Translations under genes and position numbers: made by a program | Assembly: GCF_012935695.1 (NCBI RefSeq) | Contig: NZ_CP052859.1 | Span: 6,407,781-6,471,780, forward strand | Length of the DNA stretch: 64,000 nt | DNA from: Pseudomonas sp. ADAK18 | GTDB taxonomy: Bacteria; Pseudomonadota; Gammaproteobacteria; Pseudomonadales; Pseudomonadaceae | Reading direction: 5' to 3' | Part shown: piece by piece, positions 46,189-56,738 of the stretch | How positions within the stretch are numbered: position 1 is the first letter of the stretch | Layout of the letters: every line of letters begins with the position of its first letter | Notes under the pieces: generated by a model | What the model saw: only the letters and a program-made list of their open reading frames with translations | Told to the model about the DNA's origin: nothing | Database searches by the model: none

Positions 46189-46368
46189 GGGTGATCCTCC
46201 TGATCGTTGGGTTTCCAGGTTTTCAACAGCGGTACACTGCTGGACATGCCGACGCTCGACAGGGCCATTGCCGCCCCTGGCAGTACCTGGGCCCCGCTCA
46301 ACCCGTCCAGCGCAGTTGGCGCGGGTGATGCCGCCGAAGGGCAGGTCGAAAGTGGTTGATCCGTTCAT
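46185..46368 (-). pseudogene. copA: copA remnant: N- and C-terminal ends fused by internal deletion
   Basis: From ATG 46368 the frame reads STTFDLPFGGITRANCAGRV, like the first metal-binding domain of Pseudomonas CopA, but the CxxC is damaged (TRANC for TCASC). A second frame ends PGAAMALSSV, then VPLLKTWKPNDQEDHP and a TGA that overlaps the cueR ATG, like the CopA C-terminus. The central roughly 2 kb of the ATPase gene is missing and the two ends are in different frames, so no product is expected. The upstream CueR operator is intact. Confidence 0.8.
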
Positions 46369-46403
46369 GGGCAGTACTCCAGAAGAAGTTGCCCCTAGGA
46401 TCA

Positions 46404-46430
46404 ACCTTGACCTGAGGGGAAGGTCAAGGT
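46404..46430 (-). promoter_or_regulatory. CueR operator/promoter of the copA-cueR unit
   Basis: ACCTTGACC (46404-46412) and GGTCAAGGT (46422-46430) form a 9-bp palindrome. On the minus strand TTGACC is followed by 19 bp and GATCCT, the long spacer typical of CueR promoters. It now drives only the remnant and cueR. Confidence 0.85.
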
Positions 46431-46444
46431 TTCAAATCAATGTT

Positions 46445-46825
46445 TCAGTAATCCAGCGTGGCCGGTTTCAGGTACATCCCGTCTTGGCCCAGGGCAATAC
46501 GCACTTTGCGCACATCACCGGCTTTCAAATTCATCTCTTGTGCCTTGGGCGCCAGCATTCCTGGCAGGCAACCGGCGGCTTGCCCCGGCAGCAGCTTGAG
46601 GCGTAGCGACACCTTGCCTTCCGGCAGATTGAACGAGGAGGCCTGTTCCTGGAACAACCTTCCCGCCAACTGATCATTGATGTACAGGCCGATCTCGCAA
46701 TTGGTCGGCACTTCCAGGCGCTCCCGGGAAATAATCAGCACAGCATAGTCTTCGGCGGCGCTGGCCATCGGCGTAGCAGCGCACAAGCTCAACAGGCTGA
46801 CAAGGCCAAAAAACGACCAGCGCAT
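46445..46825 (-). CDS. Exported small protein, unknown function
   Basis: The protein has 126 residues with a signal peptide (MRWSFFGLVSLLSLCAATPM, then ASA). The mature part is beta-rich: CEIGLYINDQLAGRLFQEQ, FNLPEGKVSLRLKLLPGQA, VRKVRIALGQDGMYLKP. Two cysteines (TNCEIG, AGCLPG) may form a disulphide. The middle resembles a PEGA-like beta hairpin, but no firm family is claimed. GGAG sets ATG 46825. It sits between the two CueR operators and runs towards copA. Confidence 0.75.
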   Translation of the reverse strand: MRWSFFGLVSLLSLCAATPMASAAEDYAVLIISRERLEVPTNCEIGLYINDQLAGRLFQEQASSFNLPEGKVSLRLKLLPGQAAGCLPGMLAPKAQEMNLKAGDVRKVRIALGQDGMYLKPATLDY

Positions 46826-46913
46826 GACGAATTCTCCGAAGTAACAAAGGGTGGAGGCATGAAGCTTGGCCGACGATGCGGCTGAATACCAGCCCGGCAG
46901 GCATTTTCAGAAC

Positions 46914-46940
46914 TTGACCTTGCCCTCATGGCAAGGTCAA
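46914..46940 (+). promoter_or_regulatory. CueR operator/promoter of copZ
   Basis: TTGACCTTGCC (46914-46924) and GGCAAGGTCAA (46930-46940) are 11-bp perfect inverted arms around CTCAT. TTGACC is the -35; the -10 is weak, as usual for MerR-family promoters. AAAGGAG at 46960-46966 precedes copZ. Confidence 0.85.
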
Positions 46941-46973
46941 AACTGCCTGTACCCTCATTAAAGGAGTCATGTC

Positions 46974-47171
46974 ATGCAAGTATTCAATGTTGAAGGAATG
47001 ACCTGCGGCCATTGTGTCCAGGCGGTGACCCAGGCGGTGCAAGGCAAGGATCCGGCAGCCAGCGTGCGGGTAGACCTTGCCGCAAAGGAGGTAGGTGTCG
47101 AAAGCCGTCTGTCACCGGAAGAAGTCATCGGCCTGATCACGGAAGAAGGCTACAGCGCCAGGCTCGCCTGA
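46974..47171 (+). CDS. copZ: CopZ-type copper chaperone (HMA domain)
   Basis: This 65-residue HMA fold has the Cu(I) motif MTCGHC (C11, C14) and a C-terminal GYSARLA. It should carry Cu(I) in the cytoplasm to an exporter. A strong CueR box lies upstream. The neighbouring copA is a remnant, so its acceptor must be elsewhere. Confidence 0.95.
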   Translation: MQVFNVEGMTCGHCVQAVTQAVQGKDPAASVRVDLAAKEVGVESRLSPEEVIGLITEEGYSARLA

Positions 47172-47255
47172 TTTTTTAATAGTTAGCGAGCTATCGTAAT
47201 GTTCAAGGCACCCATGCCCGGCTAGACTGTCGGTCCTGACTGAGCTGGGTGCCTG

Positions 47256-48458
47256 ATGAACCTTCGCATAATCCTGATTTTGGGTGCCTTGAGCGCGTTT
47301 GCGCCACTGGCGATCGACTTTTACCTGCCTGGCTTCCCGGCCATGGCCCTGGCCTTCGGCACCGACGAAAAACATATCCAGCTGACCTTGGCGGTGTACT
47401 TCACCGGCTTGGCCATCGGCCAGTTGATCTATGGGCCGTTGGCGGACCGTTTTGGTCGACGGGTTCCGCTGTTGAGCGGTGTCACCTTATTCACCCTGGC
47501 TTCCCTGGCCTGCGCCTACGCGCCGACCCTGGAGTGGCTGATCGGTGCGCGTTTCGTCCAGGCATTGGGCGGCTGCGCGGGCATGGTGATTTCCCGGGCG
47601 GTGGTCAGCGACAAATGCGACGCGGTGGGTTCGGCCAAGGTGTTTTCCCAGTTGATGTTGGTGGTCGGGCTGGCACCGATCCTCGCGCCAATGCTGGGCG
47701 GGGTGATGGTCGGCCTCTATGGCTGGCAGTCGATTTTCCTGGCGCTGACGGTGTTCAGCGTGTTCGCCGCCGTGGCGGTGGCCGTTGGTCTACCGGAAAG
47801 CTTGCCGGCCAATCAGCCGCGCCAACCGCTTTCCGGCGCGTTGCGCCAGTACGGTCGCTTGCTGGCGGACCGGGTATTTCTCGGGTATGCCCTGACCGGT
47901 GGCATCGCGATTGCCGGGATGTTTGCCTACATCGCCGGCTCGCCTTTCGTATTTATCAAGCTCTACGGCGTGCCTGCCGAGCATTACGGCTGGCTGTTCG
48001 GTACCAACGCCGCCGGCTTTATCCTGGTGGCGCAAGTCAATGCGAGGCTGCTGTCCAAGCGTGGTCCGGCATTTTTGCTGGGGCGTACGGTGTGGATTTA
48101 CCTGGCGGCAGCCTTGGCGTTACTGGTGGTGAGCGCGTTGCACACTGAAGCCTTGTGGCCGTTGTTGGTGCCGCTGTTTATTTGCATCGCCAGCCTGGGC
48201 TGTATTTTGCCTAATACTTCAGCCTGCGCCATGAACGGGCAGGGTGCCCGAGCCGGCAGCGCGTCGGCGTTACTGGGCTGCATTCAGTTTGGTGTGGCGG
48301 CGGGCGCGGCGTCGTTGGTCGGGGTTTTGCACGACGGCACAGCCATGCCGATGGCGATGGTCATCAGCTTGTGCGGGGTGTTGGCGGTGACCGTGGCCAC
48401 GTTGACCCGACGCTTGCAGCGGGAAAAGGCCCTGGCTGTAGCCGCTGCCGAAGAATGA
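47256..48458 (+). CDS. Bcr/CflA family MFS drug exporter
   Basis: The protein has 400 residues with twelve membrane segments. Motif A-type GPLADRFGRRVPL and the start AFAPLAIDFYLPGFP are typical of Bcr/CflA multidrug exporters. It exports drugs using the proton gradient; the substrate is not predictable. The last codons (LAVAAAEE and stop) are supplied by the REP element that follows, so the C-terminus may have been changed by it. Confidence 0.93.
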   Translation: MNLRIILILGALSAFAPLAIDFYLPGFPAMALAFGTDEKHIQLTLAVYFTGLAIGQLIYGPLADRFGRRVPLLSGVTLFTLASLACAYAPTLEWLIGARFVQALGGCAGMVISRAVVSDKCDAVGSAKVFSQLMLVVGLAPILAPMLGGVMVGLYGWQSIFLALTVFSVFAAVAVAVGLPESLPANQPRQPLSGALRQYGRLLADRVFLGYALTGGIAIAGMFAYIAGSPFVFIKLYGVPAEHYGWLFGTNAAGFILVAQVNARLLSKRGPAFLLGRTVWIYLAAALALLVVSALHTEALWPLLVPLFICIASLGCILPNTSACAMNGQGARAGSASALLGCIQFGVAAGAASLVGVLHDGTAMPMAMVISLCGVLAVTVATLTRRLQREKALAVAAAEE

Positions 48459-48581
48459 GGCTGCGATCGAGGGCGAAGCCCTCGTAAGGTCGCGCAGGCG
48501 TTTCATCAGGCAGACCGCATAAGCCGTTTTACGGCTGCTTCGCAGCCGAACGCAGCCTCGCAAGCTCGACAGCGGCTACAG
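48436..48581. repeat. REP palindrome overlapping the MFS gene end
   Basis: CTGTAGCCGCTG (48436-) pairs with CAGCGGCTACAG (48570-48581), with inner arms AGGCTGCGATCG and GCAGCCTCG. The left arm lies inside the MFS coding end (stop 48456-48458). Confidence 0.85.
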
Positions 48582-48585
48582 GGAG

Positions 48586-48762
48586 TCAGCCGGCTGAGCG
48601 ATGTTGTTCGGGAAAACGGTGAGGCGCCTGGATTCGGCTTTGCAGGGTGTCGGCAAAAGCGCGGGCTTCGGCCTCACTGCGGAAGGTAAAGGCGTTCTGG
48701 TCCAGACGAACCTGCCATTTGTTGCCTTGAGATTTTGCTAACGCTTTTATCAGGATCTTCAT
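48586..48762 (-). CDS. Small basic protein, unknown function
   Basis: This 58-residue protein starts MKILIKALAKSQGNKWQVRL, then SEAEARAFADTLQSRI. GAGGAAG sets ATG 48762, and the frame ends just before a REP. No motif is recognised. The well-placed ribosome binding site and balanced composition support real coding; it may be a Pseudomonas-specific small protein. Confidence 0.6.
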   Translation of the reverse strand: MKILIKALAKSQGNKWQVRLDQNAFTFRSEAEARAFADTLQSRIQAPHRFPEQHRSAG

Positions 48763-48910
48763 TGCTGACTTCCTCACGTAAAAGATTGCGTGGCAAAGGC
48801 GGCCAATATAAACCCGAATACGCTTACAAATATGACAAGGATCAAGTCTCAGACTAGCGGTGTCGTCCATCACTCACATGAATAACGGACGGCACTGACA
48901 GACGCGTTTC

Positions 48911-49924
48911 TTAGAACCCTTCCAGCACGATCTTGCCCTTGGCCTTGCCGCTTTCCAGCAGCTCATGGGCGCGGCGCAGATTAGCGGCGTTGATCACCCC
49001 AAAGTGCTCGCCCACCGTCGTTTTCAATGTGCCGGCGTCGATCAGTTCGGCCACGCGATTGAGCAGGTTGTGCTGTTCGATCATGTCGGGCGTCTCGAAC
49101 ATCGAGCGGGTGCACATGAATTCCCAATGCAGCGAGAGGCTCTTGCGCTTGAGCTTGCTGATGTCCAGCGCCTTGGGATCATCGATCAGCGCGAGCTTGC
49201 CTTGGGGCATCAACGCTTCCACCAGTTGGTCCAGGTGATGGTCGGTCTGGGTCAGGCTGGCGACGTGGGTCACGTGCGCAACGCCTGCGCGTTTAAGCTC
49301 TTCGCTCAGCGGTTGGCTGTGGTCAATCACTAGGTCGGCCCCCAGGTCCTTGGCCCAGGCTTGGGTTTCCGGGCGCGAGGCGGTGCCGATGACCTTCAGT
49401 GCGGTGAGTTGTTTGGCCAGTTGTGTGAGGATCGAGCCCACACCACCAGACGCGCCGACGATGAGTAGGCTCTGGCCTTCATCCGTCTTGCCTTCGCGTA
49501 CTTGCAGCCGTTCAAACAGCAGCTCCCAGGCGGTGATGGCGGTCAGCGGCAGTGCGGCGGCTTCGGCAAAACCCAGGCTTTTCGGCATGTGGCCAACGAT
49601 GCGTTCGTCGACGGTGTGCAGTTCGCTGTTGCCGCCTGGGCGTACCAGCGATCCGGCGTAGAACACCTTGTCGCCGGCCTTGAACAGGGTCACTTCACTG
49701 CCCACGGCCTTGACCACACCGGCGACGTCCCAGCCCAGCACTTTGGCTGCGCCGTTTTCCGGGGCGACGTTCTGGCGGACTTTGGTGTCCACCGGGTTGA
49801 CCGAGATGGCTTTGACTTCCACCAGCAGGTCGCGGGGACCGGCGACGGGTTCCGCCAGCTCGATGTCCTGCAGGGACTTTGGATCGTTGATGGGCAGTGC
49901 GGCGTAATAAGCGATGGCTTTCAT
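48911..49924 (-). CDS. MDR-family NADPH:quinone reductase-like oxidoreductase
   Basis: The protein has 337 residues. SVNPVDTKVR, AGDKVFYAG and the Rossmann segment LLIVGASGGVGSILTQLAKQ mark the zinc-independent quinone oxidoreductase branch of the MDR family. It probably reduces quinones or electrophilic carbonyls. An ABM-domain gene lies upstream by 27 bp on the same strand and a LysR gene is divergent, a common arrangement for inducible electrophile response. Confidence 0.9.
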   Translation of the reverse strand: MKAIAYYAALPINDPKSLQDIELAEPVAGPRDLLVEVKAISVNPVDTKVRQNVAPENGAAKVLGWDVAGVVKAVGSEVTLFKAGDKVFYAGSLVRPGGNSELHTVDERIVGHMPKSLGFAEAAALPLTAITAWELLFERLQVREGKTDEGQSLLIVGASGGVGSILTQLAKQLTALKVIGTASRPETQAWAKDLGADLVIDHSQPLSEELKRAGVAHVTHVASLTQTDHHLDQLVEALMPQGKLALIDDPKALDISKLKRKSLSLHWEFMCTRSMFETPDMIEQHNLLNRVAELIDAGTLKTTVGEHFGVINAANLRRAHELLESGKAKGKIVLEGF

Positions 49925-49951
49925 GATGGTTTCCAGAAAATGAGTCAGTGA

Positions 49952-50245
49952 TCAGCCGAGGAACTTCAGGCGCTTGAGCTCGAAATGCTCAATCACGTCA
50001 GCGGCCTTGGTGCGAAAGCTTTGGATATGGGCGCTCTGGTCGTGAGCGTCCAGCGCGGCGTCGTCGTTCCAGCGCTCGAGCATGTAGAAGGTCTCGGGGT
50101 GTTGTAGGTCCTGGTGCAAGTCGTATTGCTGGCAACCGGCTTCGGCGCGGGTAGGCTCCAGCAGCCCGCGAAGCAATGGTTCGAGGGTGTCTTGTTGACC
50201 GGGTTTGGCAATCAGCGTGGCGATGACGTTAAAGGCGGTGGACAT
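49952..50245 (-). CDS. ABM-domain monooxygenase-like protein (YgiN-like)
   Basis: The protein has 97 residues: FNVIATLIAKPGQQDTLEPL, then RAEAGCQQYDLHQDLQHPET, then FYMLERWNDDAALDAHDQS. This is the dimeric ferredoxin-like ABM/YgiN fold, found in quinol oxidases. It is in an operon with the MDR reductase, so they may act on the same quinone-type compound. Confidence 0.92.
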   Translation of the reverse strand: MSTAFNVIATLIAKPGQQDTLEPLLRGLLEPTRAEAGCQQYDLHQDLQHPETFYMLERWNDDAALDAHDQSAHIQSFRTKAADVIEHFELKRLKFLG

Positions 50246-50368
50246 ATTCGACTCCAGACACGTGTTGAATAAGATGGACAGATGATTGGCTATTTCTCTT
50301 GAAGATAAAACCCGCTAAAAGAGCAGTCTCTTTCAATTTTTTTTTGATAATCGGTCGGGACGATCAGC

Positions 50369-51295
50369 ATGCTGCGTTTTGATGATTTGCAGTTATTTGT
50401 CCGTGCCGCGGACCTGGGCAGCCTCTCGGCAGCGGCGCGGGTCATGGATATGTCGGCGGCGGTAGCCAGTGCTGCGTTGAAGCGTATCGAACAGCAACTC
50501 GGGGCACGGTTGTTGGCGCGCTCCACCCGCAGCCTGCGGCTGACGGCGGAAGGCGAAGGTTTTCTGGAGTACGCCCGTGCGGCCTTGAGTTCCCTGGATG
50601 AGGGGCGCCGGTTGTTAGCCAGCGGTCAGGACCAGGTCAGTGGTGTCTTGCAGTTGTCGGCGCCTTCGGACTTCGGCCGCAATCAGCTGTTGCCCTGGCT
50701 GGATGAGTTCCAGGCCGAATACCCCAAGCTGAGCGTGCGCTTGCTGCTGGGCGACCGCATCGCCGACCTGTTCCGCCAGCCAGTGGACATCGCCTTGCGC
50801 TACGGCGAACCCGAGGACTCCAGCCTGATTGCCTTGCCCATCGCCCCGCAAAACGTTCGGGTACTGTGCGCGGCGCCCAGCTACCTGGCCCGGCATGGCG
50901 AACCTCGTCACCTGGAGCAACTGGCCCAGCACAATTGCCTGCTGTACATGCTCGGCAGTCGGGTGCATGACCATTGGAGTTTTCACGACGGCAAGCGCGA
51001 GGTCAGCCTGACGGTGACGGGCGACCGTTTCAGTGACGATGCCGACGTGGTTCGGCGATGGGCCGTGGCGGGTGTCGGCATTGCCTATAAATCCTGGCTG
51101 GACGTCAGTTCTGATGTGTTGGCCGGGCGTCTGCGCCTGCTCCTGCCGGAGCTGCAAGGTGAGCGTACGCCGCTCAATCTGTTGTGCGCCCATCGCGCGC
51201 AGTTGAGCAAGCCGATCAACCTGCTGCGGGAAATGCTCGTGTCCCGTTGTGCGAAGTTGACTGCGCAGTTGCCAGACCGATTGATCTCTACGTAA
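50369..51295 (+). CDS. LysR-type regulator
   Basis: The protein has 308 residues. The HTH is FDDLQLFVRAADLGSLSAAA, then SAAVASAALKRIEQQLGARL, followed by a substrate-binding domain (VDIALRYGEPEDSSLIA). It is divergent from the ABM-MDR operon with 123 bp between, so it likely controls it. Confidence 0.92.
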   Translation: MLRFDDLQLFVRAADLGSLSAAARVMDMSAAVASAALKRIEQQLGARLLARSTRSLRLTAEGEGFLEYARAALSSLDEGRRLLASGQDQVSGVLQLSAPSDFGRNQLLPWLDEFQAEYPKLSVRLLLGDRIADLFRQPVDIALRYGEPEDSSLIALPIAPQNVRVLCAAPSYLARHGEPRHLEQLAQHNCLLYMLGSRVHDHWSFHDGKREVSLTVTGDRFSDDADVVRRWAVAGVGIAYKSWLDVSSDVLAGRLRLLLPELQGERTPLNLLCAHRAQLSKPINLLREMLVSRCAKLTAQLPDRLIST

Positions 51296-51432
51296 TAACC
51301 CCGGCAATTTGGGGAACTTTCACGCGATGCCTGTCTGTGATTCGTCTGTCAGACGCCGCGGAAATGGGTGTTTTCGCACCTATACTTTTCCGCGCAGAGC
51401 AGCAGACAAATGATTCAACAGGGAGTGAATAG

Positions 51433-53096
<1,664 letters not shown>

Positions 53097-53290
53097 TTAT
53101 AAGTTCTCATCAGGTGCAATGGCGGCATTCTACAGGGCAAGGGCGAAATAATCGGCAAAACCTGATCAAACGGTGAGCATTCGCTTTCTTCGCACAAGTG
53201 TTGGGTGAGCTAAGGTGTAACGAAACGTTAGCGGCGTGGTGCAGTCTGTACCCCATCTATGACTGATTTGCCGTTCGAAAAAGGCTCGTA

Positions 53291-54379
53291 ATGTTCACAT
53301 CCCTCAAGCAAGAAAAATTCATGCTGCTGGCGCTGATCGCCGCCATTGCCGCTTACCCGTTGGAACACTGGATGCTCCATAGCGGGCAGAAAGTCGCGCT
53401 GCTGGGCGGCCTGGTGCTGATCGGTTTCATCGTCGTGGCCTCGATGCGCGTGGCCCATCACGCCGAGCAGTTGGCGGAAAAGGTCGGCGACCCCTACGGC
53501 ACCATGATCCTGACCCTCGCCGCCGTCCTGGTGGAAGTGGTGATCCTGGCGATCATGATGAGCAATGAACCGTCACCGACGCTGGTGCGCGACACCATCT
53601 ATTCAGCGGTGATGCTCGACATCAACGGCATCCTCGGCCTGGCGGCATTGATGGGTGGCATCAAGCATGGCGAGCAGTCCTACAACGATGATTCGGCACG
53701 GACCTACAGCGTGATGATCCTCACGGCCATGGGTGTTTCGATGGTGGTGCCGGAATTTATCCCCGAGGCCGACTGGAAGATTTACTCGGCCTTCACCATC
53801 GGCGCGATGGTGGTGTTGTACACCTTGTTCCTGCGGATGCAGGTTGGGCCTCACAGCTACTTTTTCAGCTACAGCTACCCGGACAAGCGCCGTAAAAAGC
53901 AGTCGGAAGAAGAAAACCCACCGATCAGTCTGGCGTTCTCTATCGGGACCTTGGTGTTCGGCGTGATCGTGATTGGCTCGCTGGCCGAGGTGATGTCCAA
54001 GACCCTGGACCTTGGCCTTGAAGGAACGGGTGCGCCGCCGGTGATCACCGCAATCCTGGTGGCCGCGATTTCCGCCGCCCCGGAGATTTTGACCGCGTTG
54101 CGGGCGGCGCTGGCCAATCGCATGCAGTCGGTGGTGAACATCGCTTTGGGTGCTTCGTTGTCGACGGTGATCCTGACTGTGCCGGTGATGGAAGCCATGG
54201 CGTTGTACACCGGCCAGCCGTTTCAGATGGCGATGACGCCGGTGCAGACGGTGATGGTGTTTATCACGCTGATCGTCAGTGCGATCAACCTCAACGATGG
54301 CGAAACCAACGCCATCGAAGGGATGACCCATTTTGTGTTGTTTGCGACTTTTATCATGCTGTCGCTGTTGGGGTTGTAA
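53291..54379 (+). CDS. Ca2+/H+ antiporter, ChaA-like (CaCA family)
   Basis: The protein has 362 residues with about eleven membrane segments. The two acidic alpha repeats are VGDPYGTMILTLAAVLVEVV and ISAAPEILTALRAALANRMQ. ChaA-type antiporters export Ca2+ or Na+/K+ against H+ in the inner membrane. It is divergent from adenine deaminase. Confidence 0.92.
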   Translation: MFTSLKQEKFMLLALIAAIAAYPLEHWMLHSGQKVALLGGLVLIGFIVVASMRVAHHAEQLAEKVGDPYGTMILTLAAVLVEVVILAIMMSNEPSPTLVRDTIYSAVMLDINGILGLAALMGGIKHGEQSYNDDSARTYSVMILTAMGVSMVVPEFIPEADWKIYSAFTIGAMVVLYTLFLRMQVGPHSYFFSYSYPDKRRKKQSEEENPPISLAFSIGTLVFGVIVIGSLAEVMSKTLDLGLEGTGAPPVITAILVAAISAAPEILTALRAALANRMQSVVNIALGASLSTVILTVPVMEAMALYTGQPFQMAMTPVQTVMVFITLIVSAINLNDGETNAIEGMTHFVLFATFIMLSLLGL

Positions 54380-54423
54380 CCGCCCTTTAGAACACAGCAA
54401 ATTCAATGTGGGTGCGGGCTTGT

Positions 54424-54526
54424 GTGGGAGCGGGCTTGCTCGCGAATGCGATATATCAGTCAACATCTGTATCGACTGAATCACCGCCTTCGCGAGCAAG
54501 TCGAATCGTCGCACCGCCGCTCCCAC
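54424..54526. repeat. REP-type inverted repeat
   Basis: GTGGGAGCGGGCTTGCTCGC (54424-) pairs in parts with TTCGCGAGCAAG (54489-54500) and GCTCCCAC (ending 54526). It separates the convergent chaA-like and 8-oxoguanine deaminase genes. Confidence 0.8.
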
Positions 54527-54545
54527 CTTTTGCCCTGCGGAGGGC

Positions 54546-55904
54546 TCAGGTTCCGCTGATCAACGCACGCGCCGCCTGGCTGTGATCAGCAATCAAACCT
54601 TTCAGGTCCAGGCCTTCGACTTGCCCATCGATGACCCGCCACTTGCCACCCACCATCACCCGATCCGCCCGGTCGGCGCCGCACAGCAGCAGCGCCGAAA
54701 TCGGATCGTGGCTGCCGGAGAAGCGCAGCTCATCCAGTTTGAACAGTGCCAGGTCAGCCTGTTTGCCTACGGCCAACTCACCGATATCGCTACGGCCGAG
54801 CAATTGCGCCGAGCCTTTGGTGGCCCAGCCCAACACCAATTCCGGTGTGATCTTTTCTGCACCGTAGCGCAGGCGTTGGATATACAACGCCTGGCGTGTT
54901 TCCAGAATCATGTTCGACGCATCGTTGGACGCCGAACCGTCTACACCCAGGCCAATTGGCGCACCGGCTGCGAGCAGGTCCAGGGTTGGGCAAATACCCG
55001 AGGCCAGGCGCATGTTGGAACTTGGGCAATGGCAAATCCCGGTGCCGGCGGCGCCGAGCCGCGCAATCTCGTCCGGGTTGAAGTGAATGCCATGGGCCAG
55101 CCAGGTGCGCGGTCCGAGCCAGCCGACGCTGTCCAGATAATCCACGGTGCGCAGGCCGAAGCGCTGCAGGCAGAAGTCTTCTTCGTCGAGGGTTTCTGCC
55201 AGGTGGGTGTGCAGGCGCACGTCGAGGCTGTTGGCCAGTTCGGCGCTGGCGGCCATGATTTCCTGGGTGACAGAGAACGGTGAGCAGGGCGCCAGGGCGA
55301 TCTGGATTTGCGCGCCGTCGCCACGCTCGTGGTACTGGGTGATCAGGCGCTGGCTGTCGGCGAGGATGACTTCGCCCTGTTGCACGGTTTGTTGCGGTGG
55401 CAGGCCTCCGTCGGCTTCGCCCAGGCTCATGGAGCCGCGGGTCAGCATGGCGCGCATGCCCAACTCGCGCACGCTGTCGACTTGCACGTCGATGGCGTTT
55501 TCCAGGCCGTCGGGAAACAGGTAGTGATGATCGGCCGCCGTGGTGCAGCCCGAGAGCAGCAGTTCAGCCAGGGCAACTTTGGTGGCCAGCGCCAGTTTCT
55601 CGGGCGTGAGTCGGGCCCATACCGGGTACAGGGTTTTCAGCCATGGGAACAGCGGCTGATTGACCACCGGGGCCCAGGCGCGAGTGAGGGTTTGATAGAA
55701 GTGATGATGGGTGTTGATCAGCCCGGGCAGGATCACATGCTCGCGAGCATCGAAGACTTGTCCGCAGGCGCTGGCGGGTTCTTGCCCCAGGCCGAGGACT
55801 TCAACGATCACGCCATCCTGCACCACCAGGCCGCCACGGGCTTCGAGGGTGTTGGCGGTGAAAATCGCGAGAGGGTTTTTTAACCAGATACGGGTCGCAG
55901 GCAT
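54546..55904 (-). CDS. 8-oxoguanine deaminase
   Basis: The protein has 452 residues of the amidohydrolase fold. GLINTHHHFYQTLTRAW (H66-H68 region), HTHLAETLDEEDF, AHGIHFNPDE and LGVDGSASND give the zinc site. The HHHFYQTLTRA string is that of the P. aeruginosa PA0142 type, which deaminates 8-oxoguanine to urate. It clears oxidised guanine. An NCS2 permease nearby may take up related purines. Confidence 0.95.
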   Translation of the reverse strand: MPATRIWLKNPLAIFTANTLEARGGLVVQDGVIVEVLGLGQEPASACGQVFDAREHVILPGLINTHHHFYQTLTRAWAPVVNQPLFPWLKTLYPVWARLTPEKLALATKVALAELLLSGCTTAADHHYLFPDGLENAIDVQVDSVRELGMRAMLTRGSMSLGEADGGLPPQQTVQQGEVILADSQRLITQYHERGDGAQIQIALAPCSPFSVTQEIMAASAELANSLDVRLHTHLAETLDEEDFCLQRFGLRTVDYLDSVGWLGPRTWLAHGIHFNPDEIARLGAAGTGICHCPSSNMRLASGICPTLDLLAAGAPIGLGVDGSASNDASNMILETRQALYIQRLRYGAEKITPELVLGWATKGSAQLLGRSDIGELAVGKQADLALFKLDELRFSGSHDPISALLLCGADRADRVMVGGKWRVIDGQVEGLDLKGLIADHSQAARALISGT

Positions 55905-56051
55905 TGGCCGGCTCCTCTGAATGATGGGTTCAGGTTTGCCAGCTCAGTGTTGCCCTGTCTGCTGATCCAGGGTCGCCGGTGAGGGCGAGGTGGGGAGTTT
56001 ACGTGCGGATCGTTATCGCAGGCAATCGGGCGATAACGATCCGGGCGATGT

Positions 56052-56738
56052 TTACCAGGGAATGTTCTGGCCCAGGTAGTCGATGAAGTGATGGCCGCCC
56101 TTGCCGGTGTAGGCATTCACTTGCTTGACCAGGCCACGGACGCTGGTCTCGACGTCGATGTGCGCATCTTCTCCGCCCATGTCGGTTTTTACCCAGCCTG
56201 GGTGCAGGGACAACACGGTCAATTTTTGATCACCCAGTTGCGTGACAAAACTGTTGGTCATGGAATTCAGCGCGGCCTTGCTGGCCTTGTACAGCGCCAG
56301 GTCCGCGCCATCAGGGATGGCAACGCTGCCCAGCACCGAACTCATGAACGCCAGCGCGCCACTGTCCGGGCGAATCTGCCCGATAAAGCGTTGGGCCAGG
56401 TTGATCGGTGCCACGGCATTGGTGAAAAACAGCTGGCCGACTTCAGCCTGGGTTGCGTGGCCGGGTGTCTGGTTGGTTGGGCCTTTAACGCCGGCATTGA
56501 CGAACAGCAGGTCGAAGGTCTGTGCCTTGAGGCGTTGGTTCAGGGCGATCACGGCGTGTTGATCGTCCATGTCCAACTGTTCGATCTGTACATTGCCCAA
56601 GGCCTTCAAGGCATCAGCCTTGTGTGGGTCGCGTACGGTGGCGGTGACTTGCCAGCCGTCGCTCAGCAGTTGCTTGACCAGGCCAAGGCCCAGGCCTCGG
56701 GAGGCGCCGATGATCAGCGCGGTTTTTGGCGTAGACAT
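56052..56738 (-). CDS. Short-chain dehydrogenase/reductase
   Basis: The protein has 228 residues. ALIIGASRGLGLGLVKQL is the cofactor loop, NAGVKGP is the NNAG-like motif, SSVLGS is the serine and YKASKAAL is the YxxxK. The substrate is unknown. It is transcribed away from the DnaA-box-containing gap. Confidence 0.93.
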   Translation of the reverse strand: MSTPKTALIIGASRGLGLGLVKQLLSDGWQVTATVRDPHKADALKALGNVQIEQLDMDDQHAVIALNQRLKAQTFDLLFVNAGVKGPTNQTPGHATQAEVGQLFFTNAVAPINLAQRFIGQIRPDSGALAFMSSVLGSVAIPDGADLALYKASKAALNSMTNSFVTQLGDQKLTVLSLHPGWVKTDMGGEDAHIDVETSVRGLVKQVNAYTGKGGHHFIDYLGQNIPW

